Origin: CG2-30-44-17 sp964344725
GTDB taxonomy: Bacteria; Patescibacteriota; Gracilibacteria; UBA1369; UBA12470
Length of the DNA: 48,415 bases
Reading direction: 5' to 3'
NCBI GenBank assembly: GCA_964344725.1
Contig: CAYFOI010000006.1
Span: forward strand, 1-48,415
The notes under the pieces are model-generated. The model ran no database searches. It was not told where the DNA came from and worked only from the letters and a program-made list of their open reading frames with translations. Shown here in pieces: positions 25,710 through 35,186 of the stretch. Position numbers and translations under genes: made by a program. Position 1 is the stretch's first letter, and each line of letters starts with the position of its first letter.

Positions 25710-25745
25710 GTAGTACCAAGTGAGGTAGTACCAAGTACCAAGTGA
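25710..25745. repeat. degenerate heptamer array E
   Basis: Repeats of GTACCAA: the ten-base word GTAGTACCAA twice (25710-25719, 25725-25734) and GTACCAA (25735-25741), with GTGA spacers. Confidence 0.65.
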
Positions 25746-25805
25746 ATGGAGTTTTTGCTACGCAAAAACGCTTATTAATAGATGTTGCGCGAAGCGCAAC
25801 TCCAT
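25746..25805. repeat. compound palindrome of the GAA/TTC-loop family
   Basis: Outer arms ATGGAGTT (25746-25753) and AACTCCAT (25798-25805) enclose two hairpins: GTTTTTGC-TAC-GCAAAAAC (25751-25769) and GTTGCGC-GAA-GCGCAAC (25784-25800). The words ATGGAGTTTT and GCAAAAC recur at 40285-40313 and 40351-40372. Confidence 0.75.
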
Positions 25806-25816
25806 ATATTACCTCA

Positions 25817-26726
25817 CTACTTCAAATACTTCTTGTGTATTTCTTTTAGGCGACGATTTGTGACGTGTGTGTAAATCTGTGTTGTTGTGATTGAGGCATG
25901 ACCTAACATTTCCTGGACTGCACGGATGTCGGCTCCGTTTTGGAGGAGTTCTGTTGCGAAACTATGTCTGAGTATGTGAGGTGTCACCTTTTTTACAAGT
26001 CCTGCATGTCTTGCTGTGCGACGTACTATCTCTTGAATCGTATAGGTTGTGAGACGTCGTTTTTCACCTTGGCTAATGTCGTCTTTGCTGCGTGCGCGTC
26101 CGTAGTTTATAAAAAGCGGCTCTAGGTTGTCTGTACGAGTTTTTAGGTATTCTTCGAGCCATTTAGCACAACGATCTGAGATAAAAACTATGCGTGGCTT
26201 TCTGCCTTTTCCGCGGACCATAAATTCTCGTCTTTTGAGATCGACTTGTTTACGGTTGAGTGAGTTAAGTTCGCTGACACGGAGACCTGTTGAATAAAGC
26301 GTTTCTAAGATTGCGCGGTCGCGGAGACCTTTTTTCGAACTTAAATCAACAGCTTTGAACAATCTTTCTAGCTCTTCGCGAGATAGAAATTCTACTGTGC
26401 GTTCTGGAATTTTTGAGAGCTCGATCTTCTCCGGTGGCAATGTTTTGTAATCGTTTTTTGTTAGATATTTAAGGAAAGCTCTAAGCGCGATGATGTGATA
26501 ATTCTGGGTTTTTTTGCTCAGGTTTTCTTCGAGACGGTTGAGATGAAGTTGGTATTTTTGGACCAGCTGGAGTGTGATTTCGTTTGGCTTTATATCCCCA
26601 GCGAATTCCAAAAATCTCCCAAGGTAATGGTCGTAATTCTCGATTGTTTTTTGAGATTGGTTTTTGGCAATCTCTGCGTGTTCGAGGAAGTCGACTATTA
26701 GAGATTTTATTGTTTTTGTTTTCATA
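25817..26726 (-). CDS. xerD: tyrosine recombinase XerC/XerD type
   Basis: Chromosome dimer resolution recombinase or a close relative. The N-terminal SAM-like DNA-binding domain (about 5-90, IENYDHYLGRFLEFA) precedes the catalytic domain with Arg in STGLRVSELNSL, Lys in VRGKGRKPRIV, HILRHSFAT, LGHASITTTQIYTH and the Tyr nucleophile in that last motif. I take the start at 26726 (MKTKTIKSL), giving 303 residues, the family norm; an upstream frame to 26797 would run into a terminator. It is the only chromosomal Xer gene in view. Confidence 0.9.
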
Positions 26727-26767
26727 TTGTGCGGGATTTCTTGCCTTTCGCATTTTACACATAATAA

Positions 26768-26798
26768 GAAAAAAGTGCGAACGTACTTGGCCCGCACT
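26768..26798 (-). terminator. intrinsic terminator after the LamG/SLH gene
   Basis: Minus strand: AGTGCG, 13-base loop, CGCACT, then T7 (A run 26768-26774 on the plus strand). It ends the 26895-28619 transcript before xerD. Confidence 0.78.
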
Positions 26799-26894
26799 AG
26801 CTTCGTATTTCAGTCTCTCCGTGTTTAAAGTACGCTTTATTCTTAATTTGCACAAGTATAAAACTCAGCCACTATCTTCAATGGGAAATCGCCA

Positions 26895-28619
26895 CTACAA
26901 CGTCAATATGCGGTAAATCGTTTCTGCTACTTCCCCTCTAGTCACGTTGTCATCTGGGTAAAAGTAGTCTCCTGCGTCCATCAAATTATTATCTTTTGAA
27001 TACTGCACATAAGGTGCATACCAAGCATCTGTGTCAGTATCGTCATATAGATCCGTGACTTCGTAATCGCTTAAATCAAGTCCATAACTTCCCATGAGGA
27101 TTCTGAGGAATTCGACTTTGTTCACCATGTCTCCTGGCGCAAAAGTTCCATCCGAATAACCTTCGATGATTCCTAGATTATATCCTTTAATTACATATTT
27201 CTCATACCAACTTCCTGCCTCGACATCGCTAAATGGATTTTCGTATTCTTCCGTTAACTCTGGTACGTCGTAGCCGAATCCAAGAAGCAACATTTTCATT
27301 ATTTCCGCCCTGTTAACCTCCTGATCTGGCTTAAAACTACCATCGTCGTATCCTGCTATTATCCCGAGATCTTTCAAATAAGATATTGCTGTTGCGTACT
27401 GATGGTTGTCTGGCACATCTGTAAATATCGCGTATCCCAAGACATAATCGACAATCTGGCCGTCTTCATCCACCGAATAGCTTGTCCCAATATCTTTCAC
27501 ATATCCTACAAAACTTTCTTCAATAATATCTGTTGGGTAATCACCTAAGTATAATGTTTCGTCACTCCTGCTTGTATAAGCTCCACAACTGGCCTGCAAA
27601 AGCCCATCTACATATATTTTCATCCCTGATTCTGTCCCGTATTCAATTTTTACCTCTGTCCATTCGTATAAATCTAGTGCTTCAGAAGAGTATATGTGAT
27701 GCCATCCTGCCGAATCGTTGCAACTTGAGTCTGCATAAGGATCGTACAAGTTAAAATCTAGTATTGCGTTTTCGTCTATCCCTAATGATATAGAACCATA
27801 TTCCGGCTCATCTATCCCTGTTGAATCTAATATAGTTCCTATCTCTGAGTTTTCATCTAAGTAGATTTCAAACTCAATAGATCCATTACGAGGTATCGAA
27901 TAAACCGTATCTAACGCTGAGTAATAATCTGCTGACGTTAAATAATAGTCGTAATCATCAGGACCGCTAAGTGTTTCTATGTCATCTAAATAAAAATCTA
28001 TAGCTTCTTTGGAATAAATCGCCACGTCCTTAAGTATATTAATAGTCCCTTTGTAATTAAGGATATATTCTTCATATGCCAGAACATTTCCCCTGTTATA
28101 CTCTCCTCCTTCTCTATAAAAATTGGTAACAATGAGCAAATTGTCTGCCTTTTTTACGTAATGCAATGTGTTAGATTCTGACGTATAACTCATCATCAAA
28201 TCGCTGCCAGACCCTGCTCCTGTTTTATAACTAAAACTTGTTGCAGTTTCTTCCAGAAGGATCCATCTGCCCTCGCTAAATTCGCTCTTGTTTAAAAACC
28301 CTTCGAATGCTGCATCTACTTCATCTTCCGAGCTATATGAAAGTATATACATGTATATTATTGGCAACTCGGAATACAGCGAATAGTCGTCATCGTATAG
28401 AGCTCTGTAAGTTGCTTCTATTCCATATGTTGTTTCATCGAATTCGACTTCTTGCCAATTTGAGTGATACGGAAGCCCTTCGATTTCGCTTGCTGATGGG
28501 AATACCAAGTCTATGTTGTCCTGTAATTCTTGCGCTGTTATTGAACTAGAAAAAGCGTACACCTGCTGCGAGGTAATCAGCATTAGCAATATTGCGATTA
28601 TGCTTGTTGTTTTTTTCAT
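26895..28619 (-). CDS. exported LamG-like domain protein with three C-terminal SLH repeats
   Basis: A 574-residue surface protein. Residues 1-22 are a signal peptide (MKKTTSIIAILLMLITSQQVYA). About 25-210 is an unrecognised exported domain. About 215-375 resembles a concanavalin-like LamG fold (GSIEFEIYLDENSEIG, WTEVKIEYGTESGMKIYVDGLLQ). From about 397 three SLH repeats follow (IIAGYDDGSFKPDQEVNRAE, IIEGYSDGTFAPGDMVNKVE, YFYPDDNVTRGE), anchoring it to wall polymer. The LamG-like domain may bind carbohydrate, as in other such proteins. Divergent from dgt with 94 bases between. Confidence 0.88.
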   Translation of the reverse strand: MKKTTSIIAILLMLITSQQVYAFSSSITAQELQDNIDLVFPSASEIEGLPYHSNWQEVEFDETTYGIEATYRALYDDDYSLYSELPIIYMYILSYSSEDEVDAAFEGFLNKSEFSEGRWILLEETATSFSYKTGAGSGSDLMMSYTSESNTLHYVKKADNLLIVTNFYREGGEYNRGNVLAYEEYILNYKGTINILKDVAIYSKEAIDFYLDDIETLSGPDDYDYYLTSADYYSALDTVYSIPRNGSIEFEIYLDENSEIGTILDSTGIDEPEYGSISLGIDENAILDFNLYDPYADSSCNDSAGWHHIYSSEALDLYEWTEVKIEYGTESGMKIYVDGLLQASCGAYTSRSDETLYLGDYPTDIIEESFVGYVKDIGTSYSVDEDGQIVDYVLGYAIFTDVPDNHQYATAISYLKDLGIIAGYDDGSFKPDQEVNRAEIMKMLLLGFGYDVPELTEEYENPFSDVEAGSWYEKYVIKGYNLGIIEGYSDGTFAPGDMVNKVEFLRILMGSYGLDLSDYEVTDLYDDTDTDAWYAPYVQYSKDNNLMDAGDYFYPDDNVTRGEVAETIYRILTL

Positions 28620-28713
28620 TGTGTAGTCTTGGCCTTAACACTAAACATTTAGCATTTTTTCGCTAATTATGGAATAATTACGTGCTGAAAAATTCATAAT
28701 ATTATGCTGCTGT

Positions 28714-29796
28714 ATGCTAGCTGATTACGCTGTATCAGATTCAAAAACAAAAGGACGCAAACACCTTGAATCTCCCGAAAAAGAGAGATCTGCTTTTCAA
28801 AAAGACCGTGATCGGATTATACATTGTCGTGCATTTAGACGTCTCAACCTAAAGACTCAGGTTTTTGTTGCAAATCATGGTGACCACTACCGAACTCGGT
28901 TAACACATACCCTTGAAGTTGCTCAGGTTGGTCGCGATATTGCTAGAGCTCTCCAGCTAAATGAAGATTTGGCGGAAGCGATTGCCTTGGCTCATGACCT
29001 TGGGCATACGCCTTTTGGGCATGCAGGCGAAATGGCTATGGATAAGTGTATGCAGAAGTTTGATTTGAGTTTCGAACATAATGAACAGAGTAAACGCGTG
29101 GTTACTTTTCTCGAGAGGATGTATCCACATTTCTATGGATTAAATTTGAGTTTTGAAGTTTTGGACGGTCTTTCGAAGCATCAGACGCCGTGGGACAATC
29201 CTGGCATGGAGATTGTGAAGGCGCCTAGCCTTGAGGCTCAAGTTGTAAATATTGCTGACGAGATAGCTTATAGCAATCATGATATTGATGATGGTTTACG
29301 TGCTGGCCTGCTAGATTGGAATCAACTTTCAGGTTTGTCTGTGGTTGCTGATGCACAGCAGGCAGCTTATGACAAGTATGGAGATATTGAGGATGAAAAA
29401 ATATTACAAGCTAGAGTTGTCAGTACTTTGATTGGTCTGATGATTCACGATCTTATTCAGAACACCTCCGCGAATCTTAACAAATGCAACATTAACTTGC
29501 TTGAGGATGTTTATGTACATGATGAACCTTTGGTAGTTTTTTCTCCTGAAATGCGAAAACATATGCGGGAATTAAAGGAGTTCCTTCAAAAGAATTTTTA
29601 TCTTAACGAGGCTGTTTTAAGTCTTTCTAGAAAAGGAGAAGAAATCATTGAAAGTCTTTTTGATTATTACTTACAACACCTTGATGAAATCCCAGAATAT
29701 TTACGTGAGACTGAAGACGATATTACAGCGACAAAAGATTATATTTCAGGTATGACAGATACTTTTGCTCGTCAAAAATTCGAGGAGTTATGCTAA
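28714..29796 (+). CDS. dgt: deoxyguanosinetriphosphate triphosphohydrolase-like protein (HD domain)
   Basis: HD-domain enzyme that removes triphosphate from dNTPs. Start MLADYAVSDSKTKGR leads into RSAFQKDRDRIIHCRAFRRLNLKTQVF, then H...HD metal residues in TRLTHTLEVAQ and AHDLGHTPFGHAGE, with the final Asp in IADEIAYSNHDIDDGL. Length 360 fits the short Dgt-like type. nrdR follows ten bases after the stop, so both act on dNTP supply from one transcript. A palindrome CATAATATTATG (28695-28706) lies just upstream of the start. Confidence 0.93.
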   Translation: MLADYAVSDSKTKGRKHLESPEKERSAFQKDRDRIIHCRAFRRLNLKTQVFVANHGDHYRTRLTHTLEVAQVGRDIARALQLNEDLAEAIALAHDLGHTPFGHAGEMAMDKCMQKFDLSFEHNEQSKRVVTFLERMYPHFYGLNLSFEVLDGLSKHQTPWDNPGMEIVKAPSLEAQVVNIADEIAYSNHDIDDGLRAGLLDWNQLSGLSVVADAQQAAYDKYGDIEDEKILQARVVSTLIGLMIHDLIQNTSANLNKCNINLLEDVYVHDEPLVVFSPEMRKHMRELKEFLQKNFYLNEAVLSLSRKGEEIIESLFDYYLQHLDEIPEYLRETEDDITATKDYISGMTDTFARQKFEELC

Positions 29797-29806
29797 ACTA
29801 CAGACT

Positions 29807-30253
29807 ATGAGATGCTCAAAGTGTAGACACGACAACACGAAAGTCATTGATTCGAGAGATACAAATGACAACAAAGAAACTCGCCGACGGCGTGAGTGTG
29901 AGAAGTGCGGACATAGATTCACAACTTTTGAAAAGGTTGAGACTTCTAACTTCGTGGTTATAAAGAAAGATGGAACTCGTGAGTCTTATCACCGCGACAA
30001 GGTCGCACGCGGTATTTGGAGAGCTTGTGAAAAAAGACCTGTTACACAAGAACAAGTTAATGAACTTATTGATAATCTGGAGGAAAAATGGAGCTCTACG
30101 GGGAAAGAGGTCCCTGTGATGCAGATAGGTGAAGATGTTGTCGAGAGCCTAAAGAAATTGGATGAGGTCGCTTATATCCGTTTTGCTTCTGTTTATAGGC
30201 AGTTTAAGGATGTCGAGTCCTTTAAGAAAGAACTGACTCAGCTTTTGGGATAA
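29807..30253 (+). CDS. nrdR: transcriptional repressor NrdR
   Basis: Zinc-ribbon/ATP-cone regulator that represses ribonucleotide reductase genes when dATP is high. The ribbon uses C3/C6 (MRCSKC) and C31/C34 (RECEKC), followed by the family-typical RFTTFEKVE; the ATP cone covers about 45-135 (VVIKKDGTRESYHRDKVARGIWRACEKRPV). The start at 29807 begins exactly with the MRCSKC motif; an upstream in-frame start at 29765 would overlap dgt. Length 148 is standard. Confidence 0.95.
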   Translation: MRCSKCRHDNTKVIDSRDTNDNKETRRRRECEKCGHRFTTFEKVETSNFVVIKKDGTRESYHRDKVARGIWRACEKRPVTQEQVNELIDNLEEKWSSTGKEVPVMQIGEDVVESLKKLDEVAYIRFASVYRQFKDVESFKKELTQLLG

Positions 30254-30278
30254 TAGTTCGGCTTGGACCTGCTTGGGC

Positions 30279-30307
30279 TTGATTTTTTTGTGTTTTTGTT
30301 TTATAAT
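30279..30307 (+). promoter_or_regulatory. promoter for the L,D-transpeptidase gene
   Basis: -35 TTGATT (30279-30284), 17 bases, -10 TATAAT (30302-30307). Leader of about 26 bases to the ATG at 30340. Confidence 0.75.
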
Positions 30308-30339
30308 TAAACAATTAAAACTTAAACACAAATATAAAA

Positions 30340-31521
30340 ATGAACCTGTCGAAACATAAGAAAGCTGCTCTCGTTTCCTCGTGTCTTGCATTTTTACTCT
30401 TTGCGATGTCTGTATCGTTTGTACAAATGACAGATTCTCTATCTGAAGATTCTAAGACGCGTGCCGAGATGAGACATTCTCATAATTTCTATGCAAGTGT
30501 GCTACATAATAGTGATGCTGCAGCCAGAGAAACTAGGCAAATATTGCTAGTTAGAGACGAGGAAGGTGACGATCTGCATGATGCGGCTTCTGAAGAAGAT
30601 GCTGATATTATCTATCTACCTGAAAAACAGGGGATGATGTCTGAATGTTTATATGTTGCACCTGATGACCCTACGTTTTCGGCAGAGATTGTGTCTGTAA
30701 CAGTGCCTGAATCTATTGGGCCAGATCAAGAGTTTGATGTTGTTGTGGAAGTTCTTAATACAGGTGACATTGCTTGGTTCCAAGATGGTTATTGCGAAAA
30801 CCAAACTGCAGTTAACCTTGGAACCGCTGCTGAGCAGGACAGATCAAGTACATTTGGATCTGAAAAATATGCCGTAGATGGTTGGCTCAGTGATAATAGA
30901 GTTGAAATGGATCAGGTTGTTGTTTATCCAGAAGAAACCGCTACTTTTAGCTTTACTAGTTTAAGTTCATGGGGAGACATTTGGTATAAAGAATATTTCA
31001 TGCCTGTTGCGGAAGATGTTAGGTGGATGGATGAAGCTTTGGCTGAAGTGGATATTAAGATCGGCATTACTGACGAAATCGATGCAAGTATCATGGATGT
31101 TGTTGATTTTTCGACAAAAAACACTGAATTAGAGGGTGAGAAATGGCTGTACGTTAATTTGACGAGACAGGAGATGGAGCTAATGGTAGGCGAAACTTCT
31201 ATCTGGACTTTGCCTGTTAGTACTGGTGCTTGGGATACCCCAACACCTACAGGTACTTATTATATTCTGAATAAACAAGAACTCCGTGTGGGAGGAGCTT
31301 GGCCTCATTACCACATGCCGAACTGGATGGGATTCACTAGCTCTGGACACGGTTTACATGCATTACCGTATCTGGAAAATGACGGCGGAGCATTCTGGTA
31401 CGAGGCTCTCGATCATATTGGTACTCCAGTAAGTCACGGCTGCATAAGACAGCTCCCTGACGATTCCGAGAAAGTTTATGCGTTCGGTGAAGTTGGAATG
31501 AAACTCTATATTGAATACTAG
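30340..31521 (+). CDS. exported L,D-transpeptidase (YkuD family)
   Basis: Cross-links peptidoglycan or attaches proteins to it. An N-terminal hydrophobic segment (about 8-26, AALVSSCLAFLLFAMSVSF) serves as signal or anchor. The C-terminal YkuD domain begins near residue 265 (KWLYVNLTRQEMELMVGE) and has HGLHALP and the catalytic SHGCIR near residue 365. The region between (about 95-250) includes a beta-sandwich-like segment (PESIGPDQEFDVVVEVLNTGDIAWFQ), of the type seen in NBL1/CARDB modules. Its stop overlaps that of the convergent gene within CTAG (31518-31521). Confidence 0.92.
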   Translation: MNLSKHKKAALVSSCLAFLLFAMSVSFVQMTDSLSEDSKTRAEMRHSHNFYASVLHNSDAAARETRQILLVRDEEGDDLHDAASEEDADIIYLPEKQGMMSECLYVAPDDPTFSAEIVSVTVPESIGPDQEFDVVVEVLNTGDIAWFQDGYCENQTAVNLGTAAEQDRSSTFGSEKYAVDGWLSDNRVEMDQVVVYPEETATFSFTSLSSWGDIWYKEYFMPVAEDVRWMDEALAEVDIKIGITDEIDASIMDVVDFSTKNTELEGEKWLYVNLTRQEMELMVGETSIWTLPVSTGAWDTPTPTGTYYILNKQELRVGGAWPHYHMPNWMGFTSSGHGLHALPYLENDGGAFWYEALDHIGTPVSHGCIRQLPDDSEKVYAFGEVGMKLYIEY

Positions 31522-32642
31522 GAGTTTAGATTTTCTTCGTCTTCCTCGTCCTCGTAAAGAGATGTACGATATTCTGCCATCATTTCTGCTGCGACGGCAG
31601 GGCCATGTTCACGACGTAATCTTTCTTCTTTTAGCCATAAATATGCTGGATCGTCTCCGTATCTTTCTCTATCAATATTGTCAGCGATTTTTGCCTCAAT
31701 AGCATTAAGGACATCTGTTTCAAATGCATCTTCTCCAAGTTCGGTGCTAATTACTGCTAATAATCTGTCTGGAAACATCCTTTCTAAAATATGCGGCAGA
31801 GGTGCTGTCCCCATAGTTCCTCTCCCCATTGTTATCATTTTTAAAGCTACAGATGCTGTAAATGCGACTACACTTAAATATTTTTTCCTAATAACGACAT
31901 CAAATGGTTCTTGTGTAAGATCTACCGCTATTTCTAAGTCTTCTCCAGTTAGTCCACTCATTGCGAACTGTCTTCTAGCGGCTTCTCTAGTTACTTTCCC
32001 AAATATCATTGAATCCATAACTGACGCCATACCTTCCGCTCCTGGGTCTATAATAAGCATATCGGCTACTTCTCTAGCTTGTGTTCTTGCTTGTCTCCAA
32101 GCGGATGGAGCTTCTGCAGCTAACGAGGCTCCTTCTCTTGCTCTTTCTAAGCCAGCTTCCCTAGCTTCTCGTGGATCGAATCCTTGCAAGACCATATTTC
32201 TTCTAACGCTTTCTCCTTTTTCATAATCTGATCCCCTTGTGTCATATTGTTCAAATTCTTCATCTGGAGCAATAGGTACTAATGCATCTAAATTCCCATA
32301 TAATTCTGCAAATTCGTCGTCCGTTATCACGCCGAAATCACTCATTAGATCTAATTGCGCATCTATACCTTCTGTAAGACTTACTAGTAGTTCTCTTAAT
32401 TCACGTTGTTCTTCTGTGAATTTTTCTCTAAAAAGCGCTGCGTCTCCGTCTTCGAACTCTTCTAGTTCGCTTGCACTTGCTTCTCTTTGCTCATCTACGA
32501 TTCTGTCTGCTTCTAGTAAAAGCCTCCCTTTTTCATCTTCTTCTAAATGTGTCTCTTTTCTAACTCTTTCGTGCAGTTTTCTTAGCTCTTCGCGAGCATC
32601 ATCTCCGTATTCCATTTTTTTAGGATTTTCGCCGTTAGCCAT
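31518..32642 (-). CDS. hypothetical acidic protein, 374 aa
   Basis: Not recognised. Strongly charged and mostly helical: residues 1-130 are rich in Glu/Arg (EELRKLHERVRKETHLEEDEKGRLLLEADRIVDEQRE), a mildly hydrophobic stretch lies near 250-270 (YLSVVAFTASVALKMITM), and the end is acidic (YEDEEDEENLN). No signal peptide. The 69-aa gene upstream overlaps its start by eight bases, so the two are translationally coupled. Confidence 0.65.
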   Translation of the reverse strand: MANGENPKKMEYGDDAREELRKLHERVRKETHLEEDEKGRLLLEADRIVDEQREASASELEEFEDGDAALFREKFTEEQRELRELLVSLTEGIDAQLDLMSDFGVITDDEFAELYGNLDALVPIAPDEEFEQYDTRGSDYEKGESVRRNMVLQGFDPREAREAGLERAREGASLAAEAPSAWRQARTQAREVADMLIIDPGAEGMASVMDSMIFGKVTREAARRQFAMSGLTGEDLEIAVDLTQEPFDVVIRKKYLSVVAFTASVALKMITMGRGTMGTAPLPHILERMFPDRLLAVISTELGEDAFETDVLNAIEAKIADNIDRERYGDDPAYLWLKEERLRREHGPAVAAEMMAEYRTSLYEDEEDEENLNS

Positions 32643-32844
32643 TTTTTGAAATTAGTTGTTTTCGTTTTTCGTTTTGTTCGCGAACCATATCTGTTAGATC
32701 GCTTTGTGCGTTTTTGAAAAATTGCTCCAGCTTTTCGAGTTTTTCTGGAGTTAGACCTGGGATCATGCGCATGAGTTTTTCCTTCTGTTCTTTCGTCAAG
32801 AAGGCTGCATCCCATACCAGTTTTTCGATTTTAGATTCATTCAT
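32635..32844 (-). CDS. small helical protein, 69 aa
   Basis: Not recognised. Two amphipathic helices (SKIEKLVWDAAFLTKEQKEKLMRMI and PEKLEKLEQFFKNAQSDLTDMVREQNEKRKQL) joined by a Pro/Gly turn, the form of a helical hairpin or dimerisation module. It shares eight bases with the start of the 374-aa gene and probably works with it. Confidence 0.6.
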   Translation of the reverse strand: MNESKIEKLVWDAAFLTKEQKEKLMRMIPGLTPEKLEKLEQFFKNAQSDLTDMVREQNEKRKQLISKNG

Positions 32845-32865
32845 ATCTGTTAATTATACCATTTT

Positions 32866-32896
32866 TTTAGCTATTTAGCTAGGTTAGCTTGTTAGC
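32866..32896. repeat. short TTAGCT repeat array F
   Basis: TTTAGCTA twice in tandem (32866-32881), then GGTTAGCTTG and TTAGCT: four TTAGCT copies at 8-9 base spacing between the divergent 69-aa gene and uvrD. Confidence 0.65.
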
Positions 32897-32904
32897 TTTT
32901 TAGG

Positions 32905-32933
32905 TTTATTTTGATGCTTGTTTTTTATATACT
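32905..32933 (+). promoter_or_regulatory. candidate uvrD promoter, nearly leaderless
   Basis: -35 TTTATT (32905-32910), 17 bases, -10 TATACT (32928-32933, same box as at recA). Nine bases separate the -10 from the ATG at 32943, so the leader would be only 0-3 bases. Confidence 0.45.
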
Positions 32934-32942
32934 GGCAGTCCC

Positions 32943-35153
32943 ATGGTTGATACAATTATTGAAAATCTGAATGACAAACAGAAGGAAGCCGTGACAACTA
33001 CTGCGGGACCTGTTTTGATTATTGCTGGCGCTGGTTCTGGTAAAACTCGTGCCCTTACTCATAGAATTGCTTATCTTATAAAGCATATGAAAGTCGCACC
33101 ATGGAATATTTTGGCTGTGACTTTTACTAACAAGGCTGCGGGAGAGATGCTTAAGAGGGTTTTTCAGCTTCTCCACCCTGAGGAAGCTGCTAATATGAAG
33201 GAGTCTGAGATGGATGCGGCAGGTTTACGCGGTTATAGTTTGCCTTCGATGGGAACTTTTCACTCGATTTGCGTACGGATTCTCCGGAAAGAGGGGCATC
33301 TGCTTGGGTATGAGAATAGCTTTACTATTTATGATGCGACGGATAGCGAGGTTCTTGTAAAGCAGGTGATGAAAGATCTTGCTTTTGATCCTAAGAATTT
33401 AAATCCAAAAGCTATTTTGGCTCATATTTCTGGTGCAAAAAATCAGCTTATGGGCTGGGAAGAGTATGAGAATCAATCCCACAATTATTTTACTGAGAAA
33501 GTCGCGCAGATTTACAAGGAATATCAGAAGAGACTGAGGCAAAATCAGGCTATGGATTTCGATGATCTCATCATGCAGACTGTTAATCTTTTTAATCAAT
33601 TCCCTGATATTCTCGACAAATACCAGGAGAAGTTCAAATACATCCTGGTCGACGAGTACCAGGATACAAACCATGCTCAGTATATGCTTGTTAAGCTTCT
33701 TTCTGAGAAATATCGCAATATTTGTGTGGTTGGAGATTCGGATCAATCGATCTATTCTTGGCGAGGTGCGAATATGCAGAACATTTTAGATTTTGAGAAA
33801 GATTATTCAGATGCAAAAGTTATTCTCTTAGAACAAAATTATCGTTCTACACCTGTGATTCTGGATGCGGCGCATAATGTAATTATCAAGAATCAGAAGA
33901 GGAAGGATAAGAAGATGTGGACCGAGCGCGAGGGTGGCGAGAGCATTCGAGTTTGGATGGCACGCAATGAGCGAGATGAGGCCGAGATGATTGCTGGCGA
34001 AATCGAAGATCGAATTCGTGGACATGAGCATCCTGATTTTAGTAATTTTACAGTTCTTTATCGAACAAATGCACAGTCGCGTGTTCTGGAAGAAGTTTTT
34101 ATGAGATATGGCGTCCCCTATCGAATCATTGGCGGGGTGAAGTTTTATCAACGCAAAGAGATCAAAGATCTGATTGCTTATTTACGAGTCGTACATAACC
34201 CGCATGATGCCGTCTCACTTCTTAGGATCTTGAATGTCCCGGCGCGGAGTATCGGAGCAAAGACAGTTGAAGTTATTCAAGAATATTCTGCTAGGCATCA
34301 AATGAGTTTCTGGAGCGTGCTTGATGTTATTGAAGATGTTCCTGGACTCCCAGACAGCAAGAAGAAAGCTCTAATGAAGTTTGTTCGTATTATTAAGGAG
34401 GGTATGCAGACTAACCAATCTGATACTGCTAGCGCTGTGATTAAGCATTTACTTATGGCAAGTGGCTACAAAGATATGCTTCTAGATGGCTCCGAAGAAG
34501 GTGAAATCCGTTATGAGAATGTGCTGGAGCTTATATCTGTTGCTAGCAAGTATGATCGACTTGAGCCGGGTATTTCTTTGGGAACTTTTCTTGAGGAAGT
34601 TTCTTTGATTGCGGATATTGATACACTGGATGAGCGTGATAATGCAGTGACTTTTATGACTTTGCATAGCGCGAAGGGGCTTGAGTTCCCTTGTGTGTTT
34701 ATCTGTGGGCTTGAGGAAGGAGTTTTCCCTCATTCGCGGAGCTTGATGGATCCGCAGGAGATGGAGGAAGAGCGTCGGCTTATGTACGTTGGGATGACCC
34801 GGGCTATTGATGATTTATTCCTGTTGTATGCGGAGGAGAGGATGCTTTATGGAGATTATAAATCTAATTCGCCATCACAGTTTTTAATGGATTTGCCGGA
34901 TGAGCTTGTTGCAAGGAATCATGGAGGTATATCTGTGCCGACTATGAATGAGTTTGGCGACCATCCAATCCCTTATGAGGATGAGAATCAAGAACTTATG
35001 GATTTGGGTATTGGTGATCGTGTTTCTCATAAGATTTGGGGCGAAGGCATTGTTACTGCTGTTGCCGGAGGCGTTATTACAGTTGCCTTTAAAGATTCGA
35101 ATATTGGCGTGAAAAAATTGGCTGCTAGTGTTGCTCCGATTGAGAGAATCTAG
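32943..35153 (+). CDS. uvrD: ATP-dependent DNA helicase UvrD/PcrA
   Basis: Superfamily 1A 3'-5' helicase for repair and replication-fork clearance. Motif Q (LNDKQKEAV), Walker A GAGSGKTRALTHR near residue 29, motif Ia FTNKAAGEM, Walker B VDEYQDTN, motif III GDSDQSIYSWRGAN, QNYRSTP, motif V LHSAKGLEFPCVFICGLEEG and motif VI RRLMYVGMTRA are all present. The C-terminus carries the PcrA-type Tudor-like module (IGDRVSHKIWGEGIVTAV). Length 736 is normal. Confidence 0.96.
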   Translation: MVDTIIENLNDKQKEAVTTTAGPVLIIAGAGSGKTRALTHRIAYLIKHMKVAPWNILAVTFTNKAAGEMLKRVFQLLHPEEAANMKESEMDAAGLRGYSLPSMGTFHSICVRILRKEGHLLGYENSFTIYDATDSEVLVKQVMKDLAFDPKNLNPKAILAHISGAKNQLMGWEEYENQSHNYFTEKVAQIYKEYQKRLRQNQAMDFDDLIMQTVNLFNQFPDILDKYQEKFKYILVDEYQDTNHAQYMLVKLLSEKYRNICVVGDSDQSIYSWRGANMQNILDFEKDYSDAKVILLEQNYRSTPVILDAAHNVIIKNQKRKDKKMWTEREGGESIRVWMARNERDEAEMIAGEIEDRIRGHEHPDFSNFTVLYRTNAQSRVLEEVFMRYGVPYRIIGGVKFYQRKEIKDLIAYLRVVHNPHDAVSLLRILNVPARSIGAKTVEVIQEYSARHQMSFWSVLDVIEDVPGLPDSKKKALMKFVRIIKEGMQTNQSDTASAVIKHLLMASGYKDMLLDGSEEGEIRYENVLELISVASKYDRLEPGISLGTFLEEVSLIADIDTLDERDNAVTFMTLHSAKGLEFPCVFICGLEEGVFPHSRSLMDPQEMEEERRLMYVGMTRAIDDLFLLYAEERMLYGDYKSNSPSQFLMDLPDELVARNHGGISVPTMNEFGDHPIPYEDENQELMDLGIGDRVSHKIWGEGIVTAVAGGVITVAFKDSNIGVKKLAASVAPIERI

Positions 35154-35186
35154 TAGTATCGGATCCTTGATCTTAAGCATAAATCG

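Noticed and set aside
26727..26797. longer N-terminus of the Xer recombinase
   Set aside because: The added residues come from a terminator hairpin and lack family similarity.
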